Of a stretch of 64,000 bases of DNA, positions 1 to 9,223 are shown piece after piece; positions within the stretch are counted from its first letter, which is position 1, and each line of letters starts with the position of its first letter. Made by a program: the position numbers and the translations under genes. The stretch comes from Lachnospiraceae bacterium UBA7196 (lineage in GTDB: Bacteria > Bacillota > Clostridia > Lachnospirales > Lachnospiraceae). The notes below the pieces were generated by a model. That model did not search any database and was not told where the DNA came from. It worked only from the letters and a program-made list of their open reading frames with translations. Location of the stretch: positions 492-64,491 of the forward strand of contig DKUU01000012.1 of NCBI GenBank assembly GCA_002490835.1, written 5' to 3'.

Positions 1-1203
1 TTTGCCGGGCAGCCGGCTACCGAGGCAAATGCCAGAATCAATCAGAGTTCTATTGCGATTCTCGGCATTGCAGTGTTCATTCTTGTCGTGGCATTGATCG
101 TCTGCATCAAGATTGCCAGTGCTCTTGCGAGAGTGATCGTTCAGACAGAAAATCTTCTATCCTCTCTGGCGGAAGGTGAACTGAATCTTGAAGTAAGCGA
201 GCGGATCTTAAAGAGAACCGATGAAATCGGCGTGATGGGACACGCGGTACAGCGGCTTTTGGATGAGTTAAAGAGCATCATCGGCAGCATCAAAAAGAAT
301 ACCGATACGCTCATGCAGCAGGGCGAGACGCTGGAAGGCATGGCGTCCCAGACATCGACGACTGCGGACGAAATCAGCACGGCGGTGGAGGATATCTCCA
401 AAGGTGCCGTTTCCATGGCGGAGGATATCGAGTCCGCTACCGGACAGGTAGCCAATATGGGTGCCATCATCGAAAAGATTGTGGAGAGCGTCAAGGAACT
501 GGACGGACTTTCCGGACAGATGCACATTGCGGATACAGAATCTTCCCGTATTATCAATGAGCTGAGCGAATCTAACGATAAGACCACGGAGGCAATCAAA
601 AAGATCGAAGTTTCCGTACATACTACAAACGAGTCAGTGACCCGGATTCAGGATGCCGTCAACCTGATTGCATCCATCGCCAGCGAGACGAGCCTGCTTG
701 CGCTGAATGCAAGTATCGAGGCAGCCAGAGCCGGCGAGGCAGGCCGCGGTTTTGCGGTGGTGGCGACCCAGATTTCCAAGCTTTCCGAGGATTCTGCGGC
801 ATCTACTAAGACGATTGAGGATATCATTCACCAGTTGACGGCGGATTCCGAGGCGTCCGTTCAGATTATGAACGAGGTGAACGAGATTATTTTAGAACAG
901 CAGAAGAAACTGGTACAGACCAAGGAGAAATTTGGCGATGTGAGCCGCGGTATCGAAGATTCCAGAAAAGAGACCAATCTGATTAACAATCAGGCCGGCG
1001 AGTGCGACAGCGAGAGAGGAAAAGTGGTGGATGTCATTCAGAACCTGTCCGCGGTATCGCAGGAGAATGCAGCTTCTACCGAGGAGACGACCGCATCCAT
1101 GGAGGAGCTGAACGCGACCATCAATCTGCTGGCCGAAGCGGCGAGAGAACTCAAGGAAATGGCGCAGATTCTGGAGGAGGAAGTTTCCTTCTTCAAGCTG
1201 TAA
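1..1203 (+). CDS. Methyl-accepting chemotaxis protein, 5' end missing
   Basis: The reading frame is open from the first base of the window, so the N-terminus lies upstream; about 400 residues are visible. A membrane span at about residues 18-40 is followed by a HAMP-like linker and a long helical cytoplasmic signalling domain. The hairpin tip is clear: LLALNASIEAARAGEAGRGF followed by AVVATQI, the part that contacts the CheA kinase and CheW adaptor. The protein therefore passes a signal from an unseen external domain to the chemotaxis kinase. It ends in a helix rich in Glu and Lys. A strong hairpin terminator follows directly, so the gene ends its transcription unit. Identity of the family is secure; the ligand is unknown because the sensor domain is outside the window. 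Confidence 0.93.
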   Translation, partial: FAGQPATEANARINQSSIAILGIAVFILVVALIVCIKIASALARVIVQTENLLSSLAEGELNLEVSERILKRTDEIGVMGHAVQRLLDELKSIIGSIKKNTDTLMQQGETLEGMASQTSTTADEISTAVEDISKGAVSMAEDIESATGQVANMGAIIEKIVESVKELDGLSGQMHIADTESSRIINELSESNDKTTEAIKKIEVSVHTTNESVTRIQDAVNLIASIASETSLLALNASIEAARAGEAGRGFAVVATQISKLSEDSAASTKTIEDIIHQLTADSEASVQIMNEVNEIILEQQKKLVQTKEKFGDVSRGIEDSRKETNLINNQAGECDSERGKVVDVIQNLSAVSQENAASTEETTASMEELNATINLLAEAARELKEMAQILEEEVSFFKL

Positions 1204-1224
1204 GAAGTGATATAACAATGATCG

Positions 1225-1272
1225 ATCCCATGGACTGTCAGAGCGCAGGCCATGGGATTTTGTTTGATTTGA
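1225..1272 (+). terminator. Rho-independent terminator after the chemoreceptor gene
   Basis: A perfect 9-bp stem (ATCCCATGG at 1225-1233 with CCATGGGAT at 1250-1258) is followed by a T-rich run (TTTGTTTGATTT). It separates the chemoreceptor from the lipoprotein gene. Confidence 0.8.
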
Positions 1273-1358
1273 TGCGTTTAAGGGTTGACGAAACGCTCCG
1301 AACTCATTACTATGGTTAAATGAGGGGGTTTGTAATCATATATGGAGGACATCGCTTG

Positions 1359-1973
1359 ATGAAATATAAGATTATGGGCGTATGCCTGCTTCTCGTTCTT
1401 TTTTTGACGGCCTGCGGAGAGGATGAGACGCTTGACGCTTATCTTGAGGATATGAATACCTTTTTTTCAAGGGCGGCGGAGTACAATGAAAAAATGAATG
1501 CTATCGATCGTGATTCAGACACGGCAATGGTGGAGCTTTTAGGCTATCTTGACGCGCTGGAGGAGGATATCGCATGGATGGCGGAACTTGAGGTACCGGA
1601 ACAGTTCTCAGCGGCGGAGAGCCTTGCAGACGAGGCGGCCGAAAATATGAAACAGGCGGTTGAACTATTTCACAAGGCCAGCGAGGGAGAACAGTTTGAC
1701 GACGCGACCGCACAGGCGGCGATCGAATACTACAACCGTACCAATATTCGTATTCAGTATATCATTACCATCCTGCACGGGGAGATTCCGGAAGGAGAAG
1801 GCGTCACCTACACGGAGGAGAATTCTTTTCTTGGCGGTGGCTATTTAAACAAGCAGGACGAAGGAAACGATGATGCGGCGGGGGATGGAGCTGAGTCGCC
1901 GGAGGAAGGCACCGGGGATGAAGCGGATGATAACTTTGATACAGACGATACGGTGTTTTATGAGGAGCCATAA
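1359..1973 (+). CDS. Small lipoprotein of unknown function
   Basis: 204 residues. The start at 1359 is preferred over an in-frame ATG at 1320 because GGAGGA lies 9 bases upstream and the protein then opens with a lipoprotein signal: MKYK, a hydrophobic core, and the lipobox LTAC with the lipidated cysteine at residue 19. The mature part is acidic and mostly helical; the last 45 residues are a Glu/Asp/Gly-rich tail. The protein should be anchored to the outer face of the cytoplasmic membrane. No domain is recognised. It ends 3 bases before metH, so the two are probably co-transcribed and translationally coupled, but nothing in the sequence ties it to methionine synthesis. Confidence 0.8.
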   Translation: MKYKIMGVCLLLVLFLTACGEDETLDAYLEDMNTFFSRAAEYNEKMNAIDRDSDTAMVELLGYLDALEEDIAWMAELEVPEQFSAAESLADEAAENMKQAVELFHKASEGEQFDDATAQAAIEYYNRTNIRIQYIITILHGEIPEGEGVTYTEENSFLGGGYLNKQDEGNDDAAGDGAESPEEGTGDEADDNFDTDDTVFYEEP

Positions 1974-1976
1974 TTT

Positions 1977-4436
1977 ATGAATAAACAGGAATTTCAGGCT
2001 CTGGTCAAGGAAAAACTTCTCTTTCTGGACGGGGCGACAGGTACGAATCTGCAAAAGAAGGGAATGTCTGCAGGCGTATGTCCGGAAAAGTGGATATTAG
2101 AGCACCGGGATATCATGATCGACTTACAAAGGCAGTTTGTGGATGCCGGCAGCGACATTGTCTATGCGCCGACCTTTACATCGAACCGCATCAAGCTTGC
2201 AGAGTATGGTCTCGCCGATGAAGTAGAAAAGATGAATCGGGAATTGGTGGCGATCTCAAAGGAGGCGGTGGGGGGCCGTGCTTATGTGGCTGGCGACCTG
2301 ACCATGACGGGAGAGCAGCTTGCTCCGATAGGAAAGATTTCCTTTGAGGAGCTGGTCGAAGTATATAAAGAACAGATTCGGTATCTGACGGATGCTGGCG
2401 TGGATCTTCTGGTGATAGAGACGATGATGAGCCTGCAGGAGACGAGGGCGGCGGTGATCGCAGCTAAGGAAGTCTGCGATCTGGCTGTGATGGTGACGCT
2501 TACCTTTGAGTCGGACGGCAGGACGCTATTTGGTACGGATGCGGTCACGGCGGCCGTAGTGCTGGAGAGTCTCGGCGTAGCGGCAGTGGGAACGAACTGT
2601 TCCACAGGACCGGATCGGATGGTAGAGACTGTGCGCGCTATGGCGCAGGCGACGGCTATTCCTATTATCGCCAAGCCAAATGCCGGACTTCCTTCGCTCG
2701 ACGCAGCGGGAAACACGGTCTACGATATGGATGCCGAAACCTTTGGACAGGGTATGCGGGAACTCATTTCCGCCGGCGCATCTATTATTGGCGGCTGCTG
2801 CGGCACTACGCCTGACTTTATTCGGACGGCAAAGAAAGCGGTGGCAGATATGCCTCTTATGCACCGTGAAAAACAGAAACTACGGTTTTTGACCAGCGAG
2901 AGAAAGACGGTGGCCTTTGGCCTTGACGATCCCTTTATCGTGGTGGGGGAACGCATCAATCCCACCGGCAAGAAAAAACTGCAGGCGGCGTTAAAAGAGG
3001 GTTCCATGGAACTGGTATCCTCCTTTGCGGAAGAGCAGGAAGCCTGCGGCGCGGCCATTCTTGACGTGAACATGGGCATGAGCGGCATCGATGAAAATGA
3101 TATGATGCAAAAGGCAATCGAAACTGTGAGCGCGGCCACAAGCCTTCCCCTGTCGCTGGATTCCAGCCATGTGGAGGTCCTGGAAGCAGCGCTTCGCATC
3201 TATCCCGGCAGGGCGCTTGTCAACTCTGTCTCCGGAGAGAGCGAGAAACTTGAAAAGCTGCTCCCGATCGTAAAGAAATATGGCGCAATGTTCATCCTGC
3301 TTCCGTTATCGGATGCGGGACTGCCAAAGGATCTGACAGAAAAAATTGAAATTATTGAGAAAATAGAGAAAAAGGCTTACGCACTCGGCTTTACGAAAGA
3401 AGATATCGTGGTGGACGGTCTGGTGGCCACCGTAGGGGCGAATAAAAACGCCGCCTTGGAGACGCTTGAAACGATCCGCTACTGTAAGGAAAAAGGACTT
3501 GCCACCATCTGCGGTCTGTCCAATATTTCCTTCGGACTGCCGGAGAGGAGCTTTGTCAATACCGCTTTTCTTACGATGGCGATCCGCGAGGGGCTTACCA
3601 TGGCGATCGCCAATCCTTCGCAGGAGCTTCTGATGAGCTGCGCCTTCGCTTCTGATCTTCTATTGAACAAGAAGGAAGCGGACGTCCGTTACATCGAGCT
3701 GATGGATGCGGTGCGGGCGAAACGGGAGGCTGCGGGCGAGACGGTGCCGAAGGAGACGGGTATCCGCTTAAATGCCCCGGCAAAGGAGCAGGAATCCCTG
3801 TCTTTCCGGGACAAGCTCTATCGGGATGTCTTAAAGGGAAATCGGGAGGGCATCACGGCGGATACAAAAAAGGCGCTTGACGAGGGCCACGAGGCAAAGA
3901 CATTGCTGGATGAAGTGCTGCTTCCTGCCATCAACGAGGTGGGAGAGCTTTTCGATAAAGGAAAGTATTTCCTGCCCCAGCTCATTGCCAGCGCGGAGGC
4001 CATGAAGACTTCCATTGAATATATGGAACCGCTTCTGTTACAGGCCAATACCGATCGCGAGATGCCGACGGTGGTGATCGCCACGGTGGAGGGCGATATC
4101 CACGACATCGGCAAGAATCTGGTGGCGCTGATGCTGAAAAACTACGGCTTCCATGTGGTCGATCTTGGCAAGGACGTGCCGAAAGAGACCATCATTGCGG
4201 AGGCAAAAAAGCATAACGCGCAGGTGATCGCGCTCTCGGCGCTGATGACGACCACCATGCAGCAGATGAGGCACGTCATTGAATACGCGAAAGCGCAGCA
4301 AGTTAACGCAAAAATTATTATCGGCGGTGCGGTCATTACACAGGACTATGCGGACGAGATCGGCGCGGACGGCTATTCCGAAGACGCGGCGGAAGCGGTG
4401 AAGCTGACAAAACGACTGTTAGGGATTACTGATTAA
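1977..4436 (+). CDS. metH: Cobalamin-dependent methionine synthase, lacking the reactivation domain
   Basis: 819 residues. It transfers a methyl group from methyltetrahydrofolate through cobalamin to homocysteine. Domain order: homocysteine-binding barrel (about 10-290) with zinc-ligand cysteines Cys208 (GTNCS), Cys274 and Cys275 (GGCCGT); pterin-binding barrel (about 315-600, opening with VVGERINPTGKKK); B12 cap helices (about 610-690); and a B12-binding Rossmann domain with the DxHxxG motif at Asp707-His709-Gly712. The C-terminal S-adenosylmethionine reactivation domain of the E. coli enzyme (about 1200 residues) is absent, so cobalamin that oxidises must be rescued by a separate protein. 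It starts 3 bases after the lipoprotein and is followed 20 bases later by ilvB. Identification is secure. Confidence 0.95.
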   Translation: MNKQEFQALVKEKLLFLDGATGTNLQKKGMSAGVCPEKWILEHRDIMIDLQRQFVDAGSDIVYAPTFTSNRIKLAEYGLADEVEKMNRELVAISKEAVGGRAYVAGDLTMTGEQLAPIGKISFEELVEVYKEQIRYLTDAGVDLLVIETMMSLQETRAAVIAAKEVCDLAVMVTLTFESDGRTLFGTDAVTAAVVLESLGVAAVGTNCSTGPDRMVETVRAMAQATAIPIIAKPNAGLPSLDAAGNTVYDMDAETFGQGMRELISAGASIIGGCCGTTPDFIRTAKKAVADMPLMHREKQKLRFLTSERKTVAFGLDDPFIVVGERINPTGKKKLQAALKEGSMELVSSFAEEQEACGAAILDVNMGMSGIDENDMMQKAIETVSAATSLPLSLDSSHVEVLEAALRIYPGRALVNSVSGESEKLEKLLPIVKKYGAMFILLPLSDAGLPKDLTEKIEIIEKIEKKAYALGFTKEDIVVDGLVATVGANKNAALETLETIRYCKEKGLATICGLSNISFGLPERSFVNTAFLTMAIREGLTMAIANPSQELLMSCAFASDLLLNKKEADVRYIELMDAVRAKREAAGETVPKETGIRLNAPAKEQESLSFRDKLYRDVLKGNREGITADTKKALDEGHEAKTLLDEVLLPAINEVGELFDKGKYFLPQLIASAEAMKTSIEYMEPLLLQANTDREMPTVVIATVEGDIHDIGKNLVALMLKNYGFHVVDLGKDVPKETIIAEAKKHNAQVIALSALMTTTMQQMRHVIEYAKAQQVNAKIIIGGAVITQDYADEIGADGYSEDAAEAVKLTKRLLGITD

Positions 4437-4456
4437 AGACAGAGAAAGGATATATC

Positions 4457-6073
4457 ATGATAGGTGCAGACGCAATTGTAAAATGTTTGGAAGCGGAGGA
4501 TGTGCAGTATGTGTTCGGATATCCGGGCGTTGCCATCTGTCCTTTTTACAACAGTATCTTAGATTCAAAGATTCAGACTATCCTGATCCGCACGGAGCAG
4601 AACGCGGCCCATGCGGCCAGCGGCCTTGCCAGAGTTTCCGGACAGGTCGGCGTGTGCGCGGTGACTTCCGGTCCCGGCGCCACCAATCTGATCACGGGTA
4701 TTGCTACTGCTTTTGCGGACAGCATACCGCTCGTGTGCATCACGGGTCAGGTGAACAGCGAACTGCTCGGCTCGGATGTCTTTCAGGAGGCGGATATTAC
4801 GGGAGCGGCGGAGTCCTTTGTAAAATACAGTTATCTGGTGAAGGACGCGGCGGAGATTCCGCGCATCTTCAAGGAGGCTTTCCATCTGGCAAACACCGGA
4901 CGAAAAGGGCCTGTTTTGATCGATGTCCCGATTGATGTTCAGAATGCCCCTATTGCAAAATTCAAATATCCGGAAGAAGTCAATATGCGCACCTACAAAC
5001 CGACCGTGAAGGGCAATATGGCCCAGATCAAGAAGGTGGCAAAGGAACTTTCCCGCGCAAAACGTCCGCTGATCTGTGCGGGCGGCGGCGTACTCTTAAG
5101 TCAGGCCGAAGGGGCGCTCAGAGCCTTTTCCAAGAAATATAAAATTCCGGTGGTATCCACTATGATGGGGATCGGCGCTATGCCGACGAAAGATCCCCTG
5201 TACTACGGTATGGTGGGCAATAACGGAAAGCCTTTCGCAAACCGCGCTATGAATGATTCCGACCTTCTTTTGATGGTGGGGGCAAGAGTGGCTGACCGGG
5301 CGGTGAACCAGCCCGATCTGATCACCGAAAATAAAGTGCTTGTGCATATCGACGTGGATCCCGCGGAGATCGGAAAGAACGTAGGGCCGGCCATTCCACT
5401 CGTCGGAGATGCAAGGCATATCTTTGAGGATTTGGAGACAGAGGATTTTTCCTGCGATACAGCGGCGTGGATCAAGACGCTTGATAATTACCGCGAGACG
5501 ATGCAGCCCATCCGCAGACCGAACGCTTCTTATGTGGATCCGGCGGCATTTATCACGAAACTCTCCGAAGCGATGGCAGAAGACGCGGTCTATGTGGCGG
5601 ATGTGGGGCAGAACCAGATCTGGTCATGCGGCTATCACATTGTGAAACAGGGACGGTTTTTAACCAGCGGCGGCATGGGAACCATGGGTTACTCCATTCC
5701 GGCGGCCATGGGCGCGAAGCTGGCTGCCCCCAAACGGCAGGTGGTCGCGGTCTGCGGCGACGGCTCCTTCCAGATGTCGATGATGGAACTGGCCACCATG
5801 CGGCAGTTTGACGTGCCGGTGAAGATCATAGTCCTCAAAAACAATTATCTGGGCATGGTGCGCGAATACCAGCATTACACTTACAAGGACAATTATTCCG
5901 TGGTCGATTTGTCGGGCAGTCCTGACCTTGAAAAGCTGGCTTCGGCCTATGATCTGCGCTTTATGCGTCTGGAAAACATGGCGGGAGCGGACGAGGCGAT
6001 CCGCAGCTTTTTGGAGAAGGACGAGTCTGTGCTTTTGGAATGTCTGATCGATCCGATGGATCTGGTGAAATAA
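4457..6073 (+). CDS. ilvB: Acetolactate synthase, large (catalytic) subunit
   Basis: 538 residues, somewhat short for the family (about 560). It joins two pyruvates to acetolactate, or pyruvate and 2-ketobutyrate to acetohydroxybutyrate, the first common step of valine, leucine and isoleucine synthesis. The activating glutamate is Glu47 (IRTEQNAAH). The middle domain binds FAD. The thiamine-diphosphate motif starts GDG at residues 434-436 and continues to NNYLGMVREYQ. RBS AGAAAGGA precedes the start. A small regulatory subunit gene follows 17 bases later. No promoter is seen between metH and ilvB, so they may share a transcript. Closely related thiamine enzymes exist, but the adjoining ilvN makes the call firm. 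Confidence 0.95.
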   Translation: MIGADAIVKCLEAEDVQYVFGYPGVAICPFYNSILDSKIQTILIRTEQNAAHAASGLARVSGQVGVCAVTSGPGATNLITGIATAFADSIPLVCITGQVNSELLGSDVFQEADITGAAESFVKYSYLVKDAAEIPRIFKEAFHLANTGRKGPVLIDVPIDVQNAPIAKFKYPEEVNMRTYKPTVKGNMAQIKKVAKELSRAKRPLICAGGGVLLSQAEGALRAFSKKYKIPVVSTMMGIGAMPTKDPLYYGMVGNNGKPFANRAMNDSDLLLMVGARVADRAVNQPDLITENKVLVHIDVDPAEIGKNVGPAIPLVGDARHIFEDLETEDFSCDTAAWIKTLDNYRETMQPIRRPNASYVDPAAFITKLSEAMAEDAVYVADVGQNQIWSCGYHIVKQGRFLTSGGMGTMGYSIPAAMGAKLAAPKRQVVAVCGDGSFQMSMMELATMRQFDVPVKIIVLKNNYLGMVREYQHYTYKDNYSVVDLSGSPDLEKLASAYDLRFMRLENMAGADEAIRSFLEKDESVLLECLIDPMDLVK

Positions 6074-6090
6074 CTACACGAGGTGAAATT

Positions 6091-6579
6091 ATGAAAAAAA
6101 TATATTCCGTATTAGTGGAAAACCGCTCCGGCGTACTCTGCAAGGTGGCCGGCCTGTTTTCCAGAAGATGCTTTAATATCGATTCTCTGGCAGTGGGAGA
6201 GACAGAAGATACCACAGTCTCCCGTATGACTATCGTCAGCTCCGGAGACGAGCGCACCATCGAGCAGATCGAGAAGCAGCTCAACAAAAAGATTGACGTC
6301 ATCAAGGTAAAGACCTTCGACGAACCGGCCAGCGTGAGCCGGGAGCTGATGCTGATGAAGGTGAAATACAATAAAGGCAATCGACGGGACATCATAGAGA
6401 CCTGCCAGATCATGAGCGCGGATATCGTTGATATGTCAAAAAATATGATGATCATCCAGATATGCGATGTGCCGGAGCGCGTTCGGCTTTTCATCAGTAT
6501 GATGAAGGGTATCAGCGTTGTGGAACTGGCACGCACAGGGACGCTGGCGCTGCAGAAGTGTCTGGATATGGAAGAATAG
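6091..6579 (+). CDS. ilvN: Acetolactate synthase, small regulatory subunit (first copy)
   Basis: 162 residues from the ATG at 6091, which has GAGGTGA just upstream; an upstream in-frame start at 6040 would overlap ilvB and has no RBS. The N-terminal half is an ACT domain (YSVLVENRSGVLCKVAGLFS, then RRCFNIDSLAVGETED) that binds valine and gives feedback control. The C-terminal half matches the activation domain that contacts the catalytic subunit. It is the nearest partner of ilvB. A second, diverged copy follows, so the organism may assemble two holoenzymes differing in feedback sensitivity (inference). Confidence 0.93.
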   Translation: MKKIYSVLVENRSGVLCKVAGLFSRRCFNIDSLAVGETEDTTVSRMTIVSSGDERTIEQIEKQLNKKIDVIKVKTFDEPASVSRELMLMKVKYNKGNRRDIIETCQIMSADIVDMSKNMMIIQICDVPERVRLFISMMKGISVVELARTGTLALQKCLDMEE

Positions 6580-6589
6580 TGTGGTTTGG

Positions 6590-6618
6590 TTGACTTTTTG
6601 CTCTAAAATTGCTACAAT
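6590..6618 (+). promoter_or_regulatory. Sigma-A promoter upstream of the second ilvN
   Basis: TTGACT at 6590-6595, a 17-base spacer and TACAAT at 6613-6618. It lies in the 111-base gap between the two ilvN genes. It would drive ilvN2-ilvC separately from ilvB-ilvN. A short hairpin (GCCTG/CAGGC, about 6627-6643) lies just after the predicted start of transcription. Confidence 0.75.
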
Positions 6619-6690
6619 GATTGACGTGCCTGTATCAGACAGGCCGGTACAGAGCAATTTTCATAAAATGACCGGGAAGGAAGGGTTTCT

Positions 6691-7194
6691 ATGCAGAAAA
6701 AAGTGTTTCAATTATTGGTGGATAATACTTCGGGTGTGCTTAGCCGCATTGCAGGGCTCTTTTCCAGACGCGGTTACAATATTGACAGCATCACCGCAGG
6801 CGTGACGGCGGATCCCCGCTACACCCGTATCACCATCGCCACTTCCGGGGACGACGAGATCTTAGAGCAGATTGAGAAGCAGGTGGCAAAGCTTGTGGAT
6901 GTGCGGGATATCAAGGAGTTAAAGCCTGAGGAGAGCGTGTACAGAGAACTTGCACTCGTCAAGGTCAGGGTGAAATCCGCCAGAGACCGTATCGACGTCT
7001 TTGCGGTGGCGAACGCCTACCGTGCCGATCCCGTAGACGTATCTCCCGGCAGCATCACCATCGAGCTGATCGGCGATCAGGACAAGATTGACGCCTTTAT
7101 CGCGGTGCTGGACGGCTATGAGATTCTGGAGCTTGCCCGCACGGGTATCGCGGGGCTGTCACGCGGCGTTGCGAACGTGACATATCTCGAGTAA
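6691..7194 (+). CDS. ilvN: Acetolactate synthase, small regulatory subunit (second copy)
   Basis: 167 residues, RBS AAGGAAGG. It shows the same ACT-domain plan as the first copy (FQLLVDNTSGVLSRIAGLFS, then RRGYNIDSITAG) and a C-terminal domain that ends in ARTGIAGLSRGV. The two copies diverge in the second half (the first has a VKYNKGNRRDIIE stretch, this one VRVKSARDRIDVF). It has its own promoter and is followed 90 bases later by ilvC. This copy is closer to the usual IlvN/IlvH pattern. It should bind the product of ilvB and tune it to end-product levels. Confidence 0.93.
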   Translation: MQKKVFQLLVDNTSGVLSRIAGLFSRRGYNIDSITAGVTADPRYTRITIATSGDDEILEQIEKQVAKLVDVRDIKELKPEESVYRELALVKVRVKSARDRIDVFAVANAYRADPVDVSPGSITIELIGDQDKIDAFIAVLDGYEILELARTGIAGLSRGVANVTYLE

Positions 7195-7283
7195 CTGAAA
7201 AAGGGTAATGAAAGGGAGCGATCCCTCGAAATTATAAAGGCTGTACGAACTTTTATTCAATCATCAAACGGAGGAAAAGTAAA

Positions 7284-8300
<1,017 letters not shown>

Positions 8301-8351
8301 CAAAGTGAACGGCGGCATTCCTGATTGGAAGCTGTGGCAAAATAAAAACAG

Positions 8352-8397
8352 AGGCATTCCGCCGGTCATCCGGCCGGGGTGCCTTTCTTCTTTTTTA
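8352..8397 (+). terminator. Rho-independent terminator after ilvC
   Basis: Long GC-rich hairpin with outer stem AGGCA/TGCCT and inner stem GCCGG/CCGGC around a TCAT loop, followed by TTTCTTCTTTTTTATTT. It ends the ilv operon. Confidence 0.9.
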
Positions 8398-8476
8398 TTT
8401 AGAAAATATTAAGAACTATCTGCGGTTTCTGTTTAGATGTTTGGGTTATGATAAAGCAAATCAGGAGGAGTACAGG

Positions 8477-9223
8477 ATGGAGCATCATATTCTGATCGTG
8501 GAGGATGACAAGGACATCAGGGAGGGCATCGAAATATACCTGAAAAATCAGGGTTATATGGTCTTTCAGGCAGCCGACGGGGTAGAGGGGCTTGCCATGA
8601 TCAAAAGGGAAACTGTTCATCTTGCCATAGTGGATGTGATGATGCCGAGGATGGACGGGATCACTATGATGATGCGGGTGCGTGAGTTAGGTTATGAATT
8701 TCCGGTGATCATGCTCTCCGCGAAATCCGAGGAAGTAGATAAGATCATGGGCCTTAATATGGGGGCCGACGACTATGTGACCAAGCCTTTTACTACGATG
8801 GAACTTTTGGCCAGAGTCAATTCCCAGCTGCGGAGATACAGCCGTTATCTGGATTTAAAGGATGCCGGACGGAAAAAGGCAGATGCGGATGAGAAGGTGT
8901 TCACGGTCGGCGGACTTGAGGTACATGAGGAGACTGTTGAGGTCTATCTGGACGGCAGTCCCGTGAGACTGACACCTACTGAGTTTAAAATCCTTTTACT
9001 CCTGATCAAGAGTCCGGGCAGGGTCTTTTCCGCAGAGGAGATCTACGAGCGGGTCTGGAACGAGCAGGCTATCAACACGGACACGATCATGGTGCATATC
9101 AGAAAGATCCGGGAGAAGATCGAACTGAATCCCCGTGATCCCAAATACTTAAAGGTGGTGTGGGGCGTTGGCTATAAGATTGAAAAACAGGGAAGAACAG
9201 GAACCGAAAAAAACAAAGCGTAA
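8477..9223 (+). CDS. OmpR-family response regulator
   Basis: 248 residues from the ATG at 8477, which has AGGAGG at 8463-8468; an upstream in-frame ATG lacks an RBS. Receiver domain at residues 1-120 with the acidic pocket Glu9-Asp10-Asp11, phospho-acceptor Asp53 (LAIVDVMMPRMDG) and Lys103 (DDYVTKPF). The C-terminal winged helix is of the OmpR/PhoB type (RLTPTEFKILLLL, then DTIMVHIRKIREK and GVGYKIE). It is expected to be phosphorylated by the kinase whose gene overlaps its 3' end, and then to bind DNA. The target genes cannot be read from the window. Confidence 0.93.
   Translation: MEHHILIVEDDKDIREGIEIYLKNQGYMVFQAADGVEGLAMIKRETVHLAIVDVMMPRMDGITMMMRVRELGYEFPVIMLSAKSEEVDKIMGLNMGADDYVTKPFTTMELLARVNSQLRRYSRYLDLKDAGRKKADADEKVFTVGGLEVHEETVEVYLDGSPVRLTPTEFKILLLLIKSPGRVFSAEEIYERVWNEQAINTDTIMVHIRKIREKIELNPRDPKYLKVVWGVGYKIEKQGRTGTEKNKA

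Noticed and set aside
2282..2864. Long open frames on the - strand inside metH
   Set aside because: They lack RBS and recognisable domains and lie opposite a clear gene in a GC-rich region; they are shadows.
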